From Alphaproteobacteria bacterium (GTDB lineage: Bacteria; Pseudomonadota; Alphaproteobacteria; UBA9219), in contig JAGWIK010000011.1 in the NCBI GenBank assembly GCA_028866275.1, positions 1-64,000 on the forward strand: 64,000 bases of DNA, in the 5' to 3' direction. This document shows, in pieces, positions 49,379-58,449 of this stretch. The notes under the pieces are model-generated. The model was not told where the DNA came from and searched no databases. It saw nothing but the letters and a program-made list of their open reading frames with translations. A program made the position numbers and the translations under genes. Each line of letters starts with the position of its first letter. The first letter of the stretch is position 1.

Positions 49379-51835
49379 ATGCCTATTATTCTCAAAAAAC
49401 ATATGGTCGCGCAACGCGACTTCCTGCGCGACGTGCGCCCGGCTTCTGTGCGCATCGCCGCCTTTATGGCAAAACAGGAATCCGTCTACAGCGTGGCGTC
49501 TCTCGCCCTCGTCGCCCTGTTCTTTGGCCCGCCGGGTATGGAAGCCTTCATGGATGTCGCCATGATCCCGCTTTATTTTTATTTCCGCTGGGTACTTAAA
49601 AAACCTTTTTCCATCGCGTTCAAACTGCCGCGCTACGCCAATATGCCCGACCCCAACAATCCGCCGCCGGGCAAAACCAGCGGTGGCAAATCGGAAGGCA
49701 TCCTGTTTCTGGGCAATGTGTCGGATAAAGACGATGATTGTTATCAACAGGAATTATGGCTGACCAATACCGACGCGCGCACGCACATTCTGTATCTCGG
49801 CACGACCGGTTCGGGCAAAACCGAAGGCCTGAAATCCATGGTCACCAACGCGCTGGCCTGGGGGTCGGGCTTCGCCTACACCGACGGTAAAGCCGACACC
49901 GATTTGTGGGCATCCCTGTTTTCCCTGTCCCGTCGTTTCGGCCGTGACGACGATATCCTCGTCCTTAACTACATGACCGGCAATTCCGACGACGGGTCGG
50001 TGTCGAATTCGATGAATCCGTTTTCCAACGGCTCGGCCTCCTATCTCGCCAACCTTGTCGTCAATCTGATGCCCGACGCCGGCGGCGACAACGCCATGTG
50101 GAAAGAACGCGCCGTCGCGCTGATGTTCGCGCTGATGCCCGCGCTGACCTATAAACGCGACAAACAGGGCGTACTGCTCGATGTCGGTGTGGTGCGCGAC
50201 CATCTGGAACTGCAACCCATCATCCGGCTGTCGCGCGACCAGACGCTGCCCGAACGCATCGTCCTCGGCCTTAAAGGCTATCTCAACACCCTGCCGGGTT
50301 ATGTCGATGCCGCCTTCGACGACGAAGGCAACGAACGCCCGCCCTCGCCCGACCAGCCGATGTACGATCTGCAAGTCGCGCGGCAACAGCACGGCTATCT
50401 GTCGATGCAGTTCACCCGCTCGATGCAGTCGCTGTCCGACGAATATGGCTATATCTTCAAGGCGCAGCTTGCCGACATCGACGTCATGGATGTGGTGCTG
50501 AATCGCCGCATCCTCGTCGTGCTGATTCCGGCGTTGGAAAAATCGGGCGACGAAGCCGCCAATCTGGGCAAGATCGTGGCCTCCTGCCTCAAGGGCATGA
50601 TGGGCGCGACGCTGGGCAACACCGTCGAAGGCGCGTGGGAAAGCGCCATCGGCAGCAAGCAAACCTATTCCAATTCCTCCTTCATGACCGTTTTCGACGA
50701 AGTCGGCTATTACACCGCCGCGGGCATGGCCGTCATGGCGGCACAGGCCAGATCCTTGGGTTTCGCGCTGGTGTTCGCGTCGCAGGATCTGCCGTCGATG
50801 GAAAAACGCGTCAAGCAGGAAGCCAAATCCATCGTCGGCAACTGTAACTTGAAAATTCTGGGCCGCATCGAAGACCCGACCGATACCAAGGAATTTGTCA
50901 CCAAGCATGGCGGTTCCGCGTGGGTCATGGAATCAAAGGGCCTGTCGGCGCCGACCAATACGGTGGGCAGCCTGTTTATGAATATGCCGTTCCACGACGA
51001 TCGCGGCGCAGCCTGGAACGTACGCCAACGCGTCGATTACGACCATTTGCGCGGCCAGCGCGAAGGCGAAGCGCATCTGCTGTTCGGCGACTGGGCCTAT
51101 AAAGCGCAAATGTTCCACGCCGTGCCCGAGCGCGCCAAGGCGCTGCGCGTGCATCGCTTCCTGCCGGTTCCCGGCGTCACTAAATCGACTGAAAAGCGCG
51201 ACCGCGACATCCTCGAACTGACTTCGCGCCTGCAAGACAAAACATGGACGGCGGCGACGGCGGCGGGCGACGCCAAACCTACGCCGGAAATCGCCGCGTT
51301 GGCCAAAACCATGACGCAAGCCCCCCAAGCCGGGCTGTCGCCGGTCGAAGCCGCCGCGGCTTCCGTGGCTGCGCTGGCCGGTATGCCGGCGTCGAAACCG
51401 GTTCTGGCCGCACAAGCCGCGATGCCGTCGGGCACCCGCGCGACCACGTCGTCCACCGGCTTCGACGATACCGATGACGACATGGACGCATCGCCTGTCG
51501 TCAACCGTCAGACCGTTGCGCCCTTGCCCGCCGACCAACGCGCCGCGATGCGCGCCGCCATGCCGCCGATGCAGGAAGGCGACCAATTCGCGGTACAGGA
51601 AATCGACCCTGTCAATGCAAGCAAACCTGTTCCCGGCGCTTACGCGGCACAAGCGTCAGCCGGTTTTGCCGGCACCGACGCCGACCTGTCGACAATCGTT
51701 CCCGCCGCCTTGCAAGGCGAAGATGCCGACATTTCATCCGTTGTCCTGCCGGACAGCCTCACCGCGATTCTGGCGCAATCAGCACAGAAACTCAGTGAAG
51801 GCTTGCGCGGCAGAAGCAGCACCGGTAAATCATAA
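49379..51835 (+). CDS. IcmO/DotL (TrbC)-type type IVB secretion coupling ATPase
   Basis: N-terminal TMs, Walker A GTTGSGKTEGLKSM, SMNPFSNGSASYLANLVVNLMP, Walker B-like FMTVFDEVGYY, AAQARSLGFALVFASQDLPSMEK, long Ala/Pro-rich C-terminal extension. Confidence 0.8.
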   Translation: MPIILKKHMVAQRDFLRDVRPASVRIAAFMAKQESVYSVASLALVALFFGPPGMEAFMDVAMIPLYFYFRWVLKKPFSIAFKLPRYANMPDPNNPPPGKTSGGKSEGILFLGNVSDKDDDCYQQELWLTNTDARTHILYLGTTGSGKTEGLKSMVTNALAWGSGFAYTDGKADTDLWASLFSLSRRFGRDDDILVLNYMTGNSDDGSVSNSMNPFSNGSASYLANLVVNLMPDAGGDNAMWKERAVALMFALMPALTYKRDKQGVLLDVGVVRDHLELQPIIRLSRDQTLPERIVLGLKGYLNTLPGYVDAAFDDEGNERPPSPDQPMYDLQVARQQHGYLSMQFTRSMQSLSDEYGYIFKAQLADIDVMDVVLNRRILVVLIPALEKSGDEAANLGKIVASCLKGMMGATLGNTVEGAWESAIGSKQTYSNSSFMTVFDEVGYYTAAGMAVMAAQARSLGFALVFASQDLPSMEKRVKQEAKSIVGNCNLKILGRIEDPTDTKEFVTKHGGSAWVMESKGLSAPTNTVGSLFMNMPFHDDRGAAWNVRQRVDYDHLRGQREGEAHLLFGDWAYKAQMFHAVPERAKALRVHRFLPVPGVTKSTEKRDRDILELTSRLQDKTWTAATAAGDAKPTPEIAALAKTMTQAPQAGLSPVEAAAASVAALAGMPASKPVLAAQAAMPSGTRATTSSTGFDDTDDDMDASPVVNRQTVAPLPADQRAAMRAAMPPMQEGDQFAVQEIDPVNASKPVPGAYAAQASAGFAGTDADLSTIVPAALQGEDADISSVVLPDSLTAILAQSAQKLSEGLRGRSSTGKS

Positions 51836-51896
51836 CAGATATCCGTTTATCCGTTCCGCTCTTTCCGTCGGCTTCCCCCAACCCAGAGGTGTCCCC

Positions 51897-52625
51897 ATGA
51901 CGCGTCGTTCGTTGCCCTTGCTTGCCGCCCTTCTCATGCTTGCCACCCCTGCCGCGGCACAGGCCGACGGCATGTGCCCCCCGCCCGACGACACCGTTTC
52001 CATGACGCTCAATGCCGAAGACTGGGTCACAAGCAAAACGGCCCATGTCACCCTGAACGTCGAAGCCGCCGTCAACGCCGCCACGGCGGGGGCGATGCGC
52101 GCCGATATGACCAACGCCGTGAACACGATCGCCAAGGGCGATTGGCGCCTGATCGGTTTCAGCCGCAGCGAAGACCAGACCGGCATGGACCGCTGGAGCG
52201 CGCGTTTCGACGCGCGCCTGCCCGAATCCGCGCTCGGCAATCTCAGCGACGCCGCCAAGAAAGCCAGCAAGGCAGGCATGCAAATCACGGTCGGCGACAT
52301 CGATTTCGCCCCTACGCTCGACGAAACCGAAACGGCCCGCGCCGCCCTGCGCGCCCAACTGTATAAAAACGTCCTCGATCAACTGGCGGCCCTGAATGCC
52401 GCCCTTCCGGGCCGCGCCTATCACATCGCACGCATTATCTTTGCCGGGGCCGACGCCCCCGCGCCCCGGATGATGCGCCGCCCGATGATGATGGCCATGG
52501 CCGCGGTGGCCCCCGCAGCCGGAACGCCCGACCAGGCCGATTTACAGCCGTCGGAAAAACTGGCCATGACGGCCGACGTCACCTATGCCGCCGCGCCCCC
52601 GGAACCGAAAGCGGCCATGCATTAA
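51897..52625 (+). CDS. SIMPL/DUF541-like periplasmic protein
   Basis: Signal peptide MTRRSLPLLAALLMLATPAAAQADG, beta-rich region with AEDWVTSKTAHVTLNVEAAVNAA...LIGFSRSEDQTG. Moderate similarity only. Confidence 0.5.
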   Translation: MTRRSLPLLAALLMLATPAAAQADGMCPPPDDTVSMTLNAEDWVTSKTAHVTLNVEAAVNAATAGAMRADMTNAVNTIAKGDWRLIGFSRSEDQTGMDRWSARFDARLPESALGNLSDAAKKASKAGMQITVGDIDFAPTLDETETARAALRAQLYKNVLDQLAALNAALPGRAYHIARIIFAGADAPAPRMMRRPMMMAMAAVAPAAGTPDQADLQPSEKLAMTADVTYAAAPPEPKAAMH

Positions 52626-52654
52626 CCTGTTGCAGCCCTTGAACATTCGATGCT

Positions 52655-53617
52655 ATGCCGAAGACGTTTTTCACGGATCAACGGCTGTTTACCATGTTTT
52701 TGCGCCCGCTGCACATCATCCCGCCCGACACTAAAATCGACTTCGTCGCCAAACGCTGGTGGGCGTTCACTACGACCATCATTCTGGTCATTGCCACCGT
52801 CGTGGCGCTGGGCGTCAAAGGGCTTAACCTCGGCATCGATTTCAAAGGCGGCATCCTGATCGAAGCCAAGGCGGCGCAAAATATCGATATGGGCGCGCTG
52901 CGCGACACTCTGTCGTCGCTCAATCTCGGCGAAATCGACCTTCAGCAATTCGGCGCGCCCGATGACGTCATGATCCGCATCCAGAAACAGGCCGGCGGCG
53001 ATCAGGCTCAAATGACGGCCATCCAGAAAGTCCGCGATAAACTCGGCACGGCCTATGACTACCGCCGCATCGACGTGGTCGGCCCGACGGTCGGCAACGA
53101 ATTGCTGCATGCGGGCATCATCGCCACCGTTTTGGCGATGCTGGCGATCTCGCTTTATGTCGGCATCCGTTTTGAATGGCAGTTCGGCCTCGCCGCCCTG
53201 ATCGCCACATTCCACGACGTGCTGACCACCGTCGGGCTATTCGCGGTCACGCAGCTCGACTTCAACCTGACATCGGTCGCGGCGCTGCTGACCCTGGCGG
53301 GCTATTCCATCAACGACACCGTCGTGGTGTTCGACCGTATCCGCGAAACGCTGCGCCGCCAGAAAGCCACCGACCTGCGCGTCATCATCAACGACGCCGT
53401 CAACCAGACCCTGTCGCGCACGATCATGACGGCGGGCACAACGCTGCTGGCCCTGCTGCCGCTGGTCTTTATGGGCGGGCCAACGCTTATTAACTTTTCG
53501 GCAGCACTGACCTGGGGCATCCTCGTCGGCACCTATTCGTCGATCTATGTCGCCGCGGCGCTCTTACTCTACATGCCGACGCTTAAACGCATGGATAGAC
53601 TGACAAAAAGTAGTTAA
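52655..53617 (+). CDS. secF: Protein translocase subunit SecF
   Basis: GLNLGIDFKGGILIEAKA, ALLTLAGYSINDTVVVFDRIRE, NDAVNQTLSRTIMTAGTTLLALLPLVFMGG, GILVGTYSSIYVAAALLLY. Confidence 0.94.
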   Translation: MPKTFFTDQRLFTMFLRPLHIIPPDTKIDFVAKRWWAFTTTIILVIATVVALGVKGLNLGIDFKGGILIEAKAAQNIDMGALRDTLSSLNLGEIDLQQFGAPDDVMIRIQKQAGGDQAQMTAIQKVRDKLGTAYDYRRIDVVGPTVGNELLHAGIIATVLAMLAISLYVGIRFEWQFGLAALIATFHDVLTTVGLFAVTQLDFNLTSVAALLTLAGYSINDTVVVFDRIRETLRRQKATDLRVIINDAVNQTLSRTIMTAGTTLLALLPLVFMGGPTLINFSAALTWGILVGTYSSIYVAAALLLYMPTLKRMDRLTKSS

Positions 53618-53720
53618 CGCCGACATTGGCGCGCGAAAGTAATTTGGCCAGATGACATCGGGGCCAAGCCGGTTATAGTTCGCGCTTCCAGAGTAATTTC
53701 TTCGTTTAAGGAGACGCGTA

Positions 53721-54011
53721 ATGACTTTTGATCTTATATGGGTTGCCGTTGGCCCCAATGGCAAACCACAGACAGGCAAAGATGGACTCATCCAAACCAT
53801 TCCTGATAGCCAACTTTACAGTCATCAACAAAGTGGCGGCAGAGTAATTGGAATGACTTATGGTCAACTTCTTGACATGGAGGGGACTGATCTCAATGGG
53901 CCCTCAGCCGGGGCCCATCAGGATGGCGCTTCGGCCCCCAGCCGTAGTGAAGCTAAGATATCCCCATGGGGCGGCGTACCTTCAACGCCACGCCTAACGC
54001 CACGCCTTTAG
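53721..54011 (+). CDS. Hypothetical protein
   Basis: SD taaggagacgcgtaATG; 96 aa; no family recognised; followed by a strong terminator. Confidence 0.5.
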   Translation: MTFDLIWVAVGPNGKPQTGKDGLIQTIPDSQLYSHQQSGGRVIGMTYGQLLDMEGTDLNGPSAGAHQDGASAPSRSEAKISPWGGVPSTPRLTPRL

Positions 54012-54046
54012 ATGGGCGTTAAATAAAAATTCGTTGTTTTGACCAC

Positions 54047-54079
54047 CCCGCCTTTCAGAAATGAAAGGCGGGTTTTTTT
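54047..54079 (+). terminator. Rho-independent terminator
   Basis: cccgcctttcagaaatgaaaggcgggttttttt: 10-bp stem, short loop, T7. Confidence 0.85.
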
Positions 54080-54218
54080 ACAGACGCGTACGCCATTTTT
54101 GCTGCGGCGCACATAAAAATCCCTATATTTATCAGCCGAATCGGCGTTTTATTTTTGACCTGTCCGGCCAAAGCGACTAGCCATACCGGGCTGTAAGAAA
54201 CTATCCAAAGGTGGTCTT

Positions 54219-55709
54219 ATGTTCCTGGGCATCGATGTCGGCACATCCGGCGTGAAGGCGATTTTAACCGACGCACAATCGCGCATCGTCGATCAGCAGA
54301 CCGTCGCACTGTCGATCTCGCGCCCGCACCCGTTATGGTCGGAACAGAACCCGCAGGAATGGTGGGAAGCGACTCTGGCCGCCATTGACCAAATCAAATC
54401 GCGCAAACCCGCCGAAATCGCGGCGGTGCGCGGTATCGGGTTAGCGGGCCAGATGCACGGCGCGGTCACGCTCGATAAAAACAACAACGTCATCCGTCCC
54501 GCCATCCTGTGGAACGACGGGCGTTGCGAGGAAGAATGCCGCATCCTCGAAGAAAAAATTCCCGCCCTGCGCAAAATCACCGGCAACATCGCCATGCCCG
54601 GCTTTACCGCGCCCAAGATTTTATGGCTGGCGCGGCATGAACCGGAAAATTTTGCCAAAATCGATAAAGTCCTGCTGCCAAAGGACTATGTTCGCTTCCG
54701 TTTCACCGGCGCGTTTTTCAGCGACATGTCCGACGCGGCGGGAACGCTGTGGCTCGACGTCGCCAACCGTCGCTGGTCCGACGACATGCTGGCCGCGTGC
54801 GGCCTGCGGCAGGAACAAATGCCGGTTTTACGCGAAGGGTCCGATGTCGCGGGAATATTGAAAGCCGAACTGGCCCAACGCTGGGGGATGGGCGCGGATG
54901 TCGTCTTTGCGGGCGGCGCGGGCGACAATGCCGCAGGCGCGGTCGGCATCGGCGCGCTGGGCGAAGGACAGGCCTTCATTTCTCTGGGCACGTCGGGCGT
55001 TTACTTCGCGGGCACGAACCAGTTCCGCGCCTGCCCGGAAAAAACCGTGCATGCTTTTTGCCACGCGGTTCCCGCCACGTGGCATCAGATGGGCGTTATC
55101 CTCAGCGCGGCGAGCTGTATTAAATCCGCCGCCAATTTCCTCGGCGCTTCCAGCGATCAGGAACTGGCCGGTCTGGTTCACGATGACAACCTGAACCTGC
55201 ATAACAATGTCGTGTTTCTGCCCTACCTGTCGGGCGAACGCACGCCGCACAATAATCCGGCGGCAACGGGTTCTTTCTTCGGCCTGACGCATGAAACCAC
55301 GCGCGCCGATCTTGTTCAGGCTATTCTGGAAGGCGTCGCCTTTGCTTTTGCCGATTGTCAGGACGCGCTGGCCGCAGCGGGAACCGATGCCGACGATATC
55401 ATGTTGATCGGCGGCGGCGCGCGGAACCGGACATGGGGCAGCCTTATCTCCGCCGCGTTGAACAAACGCATTCTTTACGTCGCCGACGGCGATCAGGGCC
55501 CCGCTTTCGGCGGCGCCAAACTCGCCCGCATCGCGGCGACAGGCGAAAAAATTAACGATGTTGCCCATCGCCCCGAAGTCACCAAGACCGTGATTCCAAA
55601 CGAGAAATTAAAAAACTACTTGTCCCCCAAGCTCGAAAAATATAGAAGCCTTTACGGTCAGTTAAAGCCTCTATACGCCTACGGCAACCATAGTCAGGAA
55701 AAGGTATAA
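54219..55709 (+). CDS. xylB: Xylulokinase (FGGY family)
   Basis: MFLGIDVGTSGVKAILTD, GLAGQMHGAVTLD, ILWNDGRCEEEC, GAGDNAAGAVGIG, IGGGARNRTWGSLISAALNK. Confidence 0.92.
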   Translation: MFLGIDVGTSGVKAILTDAQSRIVDQQTVALSISRPHPLWSEQNPQEWWEATLAAIDQIKSRKPAEIAAVRGIGLAGQMHGAVTLDKNNNVIRPAILWNDGRCEEECRILEEKIPALRKITGNIAMPGFTAPKILWLARHEPENFAKIDKVLLPKDYVRFRFTGAFFSDMSDAAGTLWLDVANRRWSDDMLAACGLRQEQMPVLREGSDVAGILKAELAQRWGMGADVVFAGGAGDNAAGAVGIGALGEGQAFISLGTSGVYFAGTNQFRACPEKTVHAFCHAVPATWHQMGVILSAASCIKSAANFLGASSDQELAGLVHDDNLNLHNNVVFLPYLSGERTPHNNPAATGSFFGLTHETTRADLVQAILEGVAFAFADCQDALAAAGTDADDIMLIGGGARNRTWGSLISAALNKRILYVADGDQGPAFGGAKLARIAATGEKINDVAHRPEVTKTVIPNEKLKNYLSPKLEKYRSLYGQLKPLYAYGNHSQEKV

Positions 55710-55711
55710 TC

Positions 55712-56698
55712 ATGTCGGTATTTGAAAGCCCTAAGCTTGTCGGCGTTCTCCCTAAACAGATAATTGTCATTGCTGACTATGATTTAACGCTGGCGATGAA
55801 AAATGACCCGAACGATACGGATAAAGCCCCGCTCCTTCCGTCGCATTATTTAGGTCTTTCTGAACTTGCCAGCCGCATTTGCCGTTTTGTTACTGTTACC
55901 GCTCGCGGCCAGGAAAGCGTCCTTAACTATCTCGGAGAGCATGAAGACATGTATGGCCGTGTGCCAAACGTAACACTGGCATCGAACTCAGGCCATCTGG
56001 TTCATGAACTGGATAGGCCCAGAACCGAACAATACATCATCGACGTTCCTCATTGTTCACGCCATACCCTGTATCGCTGCAGGGACACCATCCATACCAT
56101 TGTCGACGGATTAAAAACGGAATACCCGGACCTTACCGCCGATCGCCGCGAGCTTTGCGGCGCTGTTGTCTACCAATTCGACACCGCAGACCAGGCACGT
56201 ATCAAAGGTTTTCAAAATCGCGTAGACGCAATTGAGGCTGCCACAAAAGCCGAAATCCATTTTGCTCAAAAAGAGTGGCCGTGTGATGGGCGCCTGATGG
56301 GTTATGTCGACATGACCCCCAAAGGCATGTGCAAAGGTTATACCACCCCCATCGTGTTCAACCGTTATAAAGACAAGGCTGGCCCTGACCCGTTCGTCAT
56401 CGTTATGGGCGATTCATCTGCCGATTACAAAATGATGGAAGCGCTGGCCCCCCTCATCCCCGCGCATCGTCGTCTGTTCCTCAGTGTCGGCAAGGGGCTT
56501 GTCGCATGCGACGACGCGCACGAAAACCATACGGGTCAACGGCTGCTCGATCATGTTTTTACAGGCAACGGTAAACATCCCGTCGAGCAGGCCCATGATT
56601 TTCTTACAACTGTCGGCGTTGATGATGACCGTCGCACGATGCTCGACGCTAGACATCGGGATCGGAAGGGCCCGCACGAAATTCTCGCCAACGGCTGA
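55712..56698 (+). CDS. HAD-like phosphatase, possibly trehalose-6-phosphate phosphatase-like
   Basis: IIVIADYDLTLAM...VTVTARGQ...KGMCKGYTTPIVFNRYKDKAGPDPFVIVMGDSSADYKMMEAL: HAD motifs in an atypical context. Confidence 0.5.
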   Translation: MSVFESPKLVGVLPKQIIVIADYDLTLAMKNDPNDTDKAPLLPSHYLGLSELASRICRFVTVTARGQESVLNYLGEHEDMYGRVPNVTLASNSGHLVHELDRPRTEQYIIDVPHCSRHTLYRCRDTIHTIVDGLKTEYPDLTADRRELCGAVVYQFDTADQARIKGFQNRVDAIEAATKAEIHFAQKEWPCDGRLMGYVDMTPKGMCKGYTTPIVFNRYKDKAGPDPFVIVMGDSSADYKMMEALAPLIPAHRRLFLSVGKGLVACDDAHENHTGQRLLDHVFTGNGKHPVEQAHDFLTTVGVDDDRRTMLDARHRDRKGPHEILANG

Positions 56699-56701
56699 TT
56701 T

Positions 56702-57205
56702 TTACCCGATCGGAAAATACCCGCAGGTAAAAACAAAGGGCCGCGGCGTCGCGGCCGGCGTCAGGCGCAGATGCCAGCCCTGCCCTGCCAGCGCGTCGCC
56801 GACGGGCAACAGGGCGTCGATCTCGCAAATATTATCCTTATGCGGCAAATCCCAACCGGCGATCTGCGCCTTGGCCTTCGCTTTGGCTGCGGCTTCGCCC
56901 GCCGCCACGACGAAAACATTGCGGTGCAATTCGGTGAATTGCGCCGCGTCATACCCGCCCAGATTGACGAAATACAGTTTGGCGTCGCCCGACGCCGGAT
57001 CGCGGCTTAACGCCACATCGTACCCGTCGGCATAATCCAGAACGCCGTAGCAATCGATATGCAGGCCCTTCGCCTCGCCCCACCATTGTGTGCGTAGAAA
57101 GTCGTGGCAAGCCTCGACGCTTTCCCCGACGGCGAAGCGAACGTCATGGACTTCAATCAACGACGTCGCCGTTTTTCCGCCCAGATAGAAAACGAATAAA
57201 TTCAC
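56702..57205 (-). CDS. DUF1543 family protein
   Basis: MNLFVFYLGGKTATSLIEVHDVRFAVGESVEACHDFLRTQWWGEAKGLHIDCYGVLDYADGYDV. Confidence 0.75.
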   Translation of the reverse strand: MNLFVFYLGGKTATSLIEVHDVRFAVGESVEACHDFLRTQWWGEAKGLHIDCYGVLDYADGYDVALSRDPASGDAKLYFVNLGGYDAAQFTELHRNVFVVAAGEAAAKAKAKAQIAGWDLPHKDNICEIDALLPVGDALAGQGWHLRLTPAATPRPFVFTCGYFPIG

Positions 57206-57216
57206 GCAGGCTCTTC

Positions 57217-57597
57217 TTATTTCTTCTTTTTGGTAAAAGCCGCGGCCAGTTTACGCATCGTCGATGCCTGCCGTTCAGTGGATTTGGGCGGCGGAATGTT
57301 GGGCATTTTCCGCTTGTCGCGCGGCAACCGCATCGCGGCGGACGAGATGATATCGTCGATGGCGCTGCGCGACAGGCCGTCGCCTTCGCCATCGTCGCTT
57401 GCCTGTTCGGCATTGTGGCGCAGATAATGATCGACCACGCCCGTGGCAATCGCCTTCAAATGCGGCTTGGTTAAGGCCAACAACAACCCCGGATCGCGCA
57501 CCGCCCATGTAATCAGCAATTTGTGCGCGTCGTGGCGGTTGTTGCCGGTCGCCGCCAACGCTTCCTTAATTTTGCCGTTAAGGCCGCTGTCCGTCAT
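57217..57597 (-). CDS. Hypothetical protein
   Basis: 126-aa ORF, Lys-rich C-terminus, tandem with the DUF1543 gene. Confidence 0.55.
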   Translation of the reverse strand: MTDSGLNGKIKEALAATGNNRHDAHKLLITWAVRDPGLLLALTKPHLKAIATGVVDHYLRHNAEQASDDGEGDGLSRSAIDDIISSAAMRLPRDKRKMPNIPPPKSTERQASTMRKLAAAFTKKKK

Positions 57598-57834
57598 GCC
57601 GATTCCTCCGCTTGGTTTCGCATCAGGCTAAGCGAAAAGGCACGCCCATGCAAGCAACGGCCCCGCCCCGTCCTTCATCCCCCGCCGCGCAACCGGAACG
57701 CCCGCGTAACGTCATATTGCATTGCACGACTATGGTGCGCTGCAACGACTTATTTAATAGTTTCGGCATCATTTTATCCATACCTTGCGCACCACGCTTT
57801 ACCAGAATTACGGACAGAGAATCAGGTCGGTCGA

Positions 57835-58449
57835 ATGTTGTGCGCTTCCAGTTTTTATGAATCCATTCGCAAAAATAATATATTTGGATGGCATGCCCCG
57901 CTTGACGGATGTCCCGACAGAACCCAGACAATCGGCGATATGCTGAACAAAGCCTCAGTAGCCATTTTTGGCCGCTCATGGGCGCTGCCCAAAGGCGCAA
58001 GGGAAAACATCACAATTCCGATGGGTATGAAATCGCAATCGGATGCAATAACCGATCTGCAGGAAATACCTAAATGGAAGTTTCATGTCGCCGCTTATGC
58101 GGAAGATATCAACGGCAACAAAATCGTCCTCGACCCCGCGGTATTCGACGGGCCAGTCGATTTCGATGAATGGAAAAAACGCTTCAATCCGGAAGACACC
58201 CATTGCAAAACGACAAACTGGTGGGAAGCGCCTCTGTATGACTGGGGCGGTTCCTGTTATGCGCCGGATCATATGCATGAAAGCAGCCTTCGGGACGGCG
58301 ATCCCTCGCGCTATGCGGTGGCGCAACTGGCAGCCCTGCAAAAAGAGCCCGCGCATCCTTTCAAAATCGATAGGTTCCAAGCTCCGGAAAAACGATTTTT
58401 TCTTAAAGTAAAACCCTCGGCGACAGCGATCACCCCCGCACCTCGATAA
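57835..58449 (+). CDS. Protein-glutaminase (glutamine deamidase)-like domain protein
   Basis: DGCPDRTQTIGDML ... WKFHVAAYAEDINGNKIVLDPAVFDGPVDFDEWKKRF matches the Cys/His/Asp layout of bacterial protein-glutaminases. N-terminus unresolved (the ORF stays open upstream to 57523). Confidence 0.55.
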   Translation: MLCASSFYESIRKNNIFGWHAPLDGCPDRTQTIGDMLNKASVAIFGRSWALPKGARENITIPMGMKSQSDAITDLQEIPKWKFHVAAYAEDINGNKIVLDPAVFDGPVDFDEWKKRFNPEDTHCKTTNWWEAPLYDWGGSCYAPDHMHESSLRDGDPSRYAVAQLAALQKEPAHPFKIDRFQAPEKRFFLKVKPSATAITPAPR

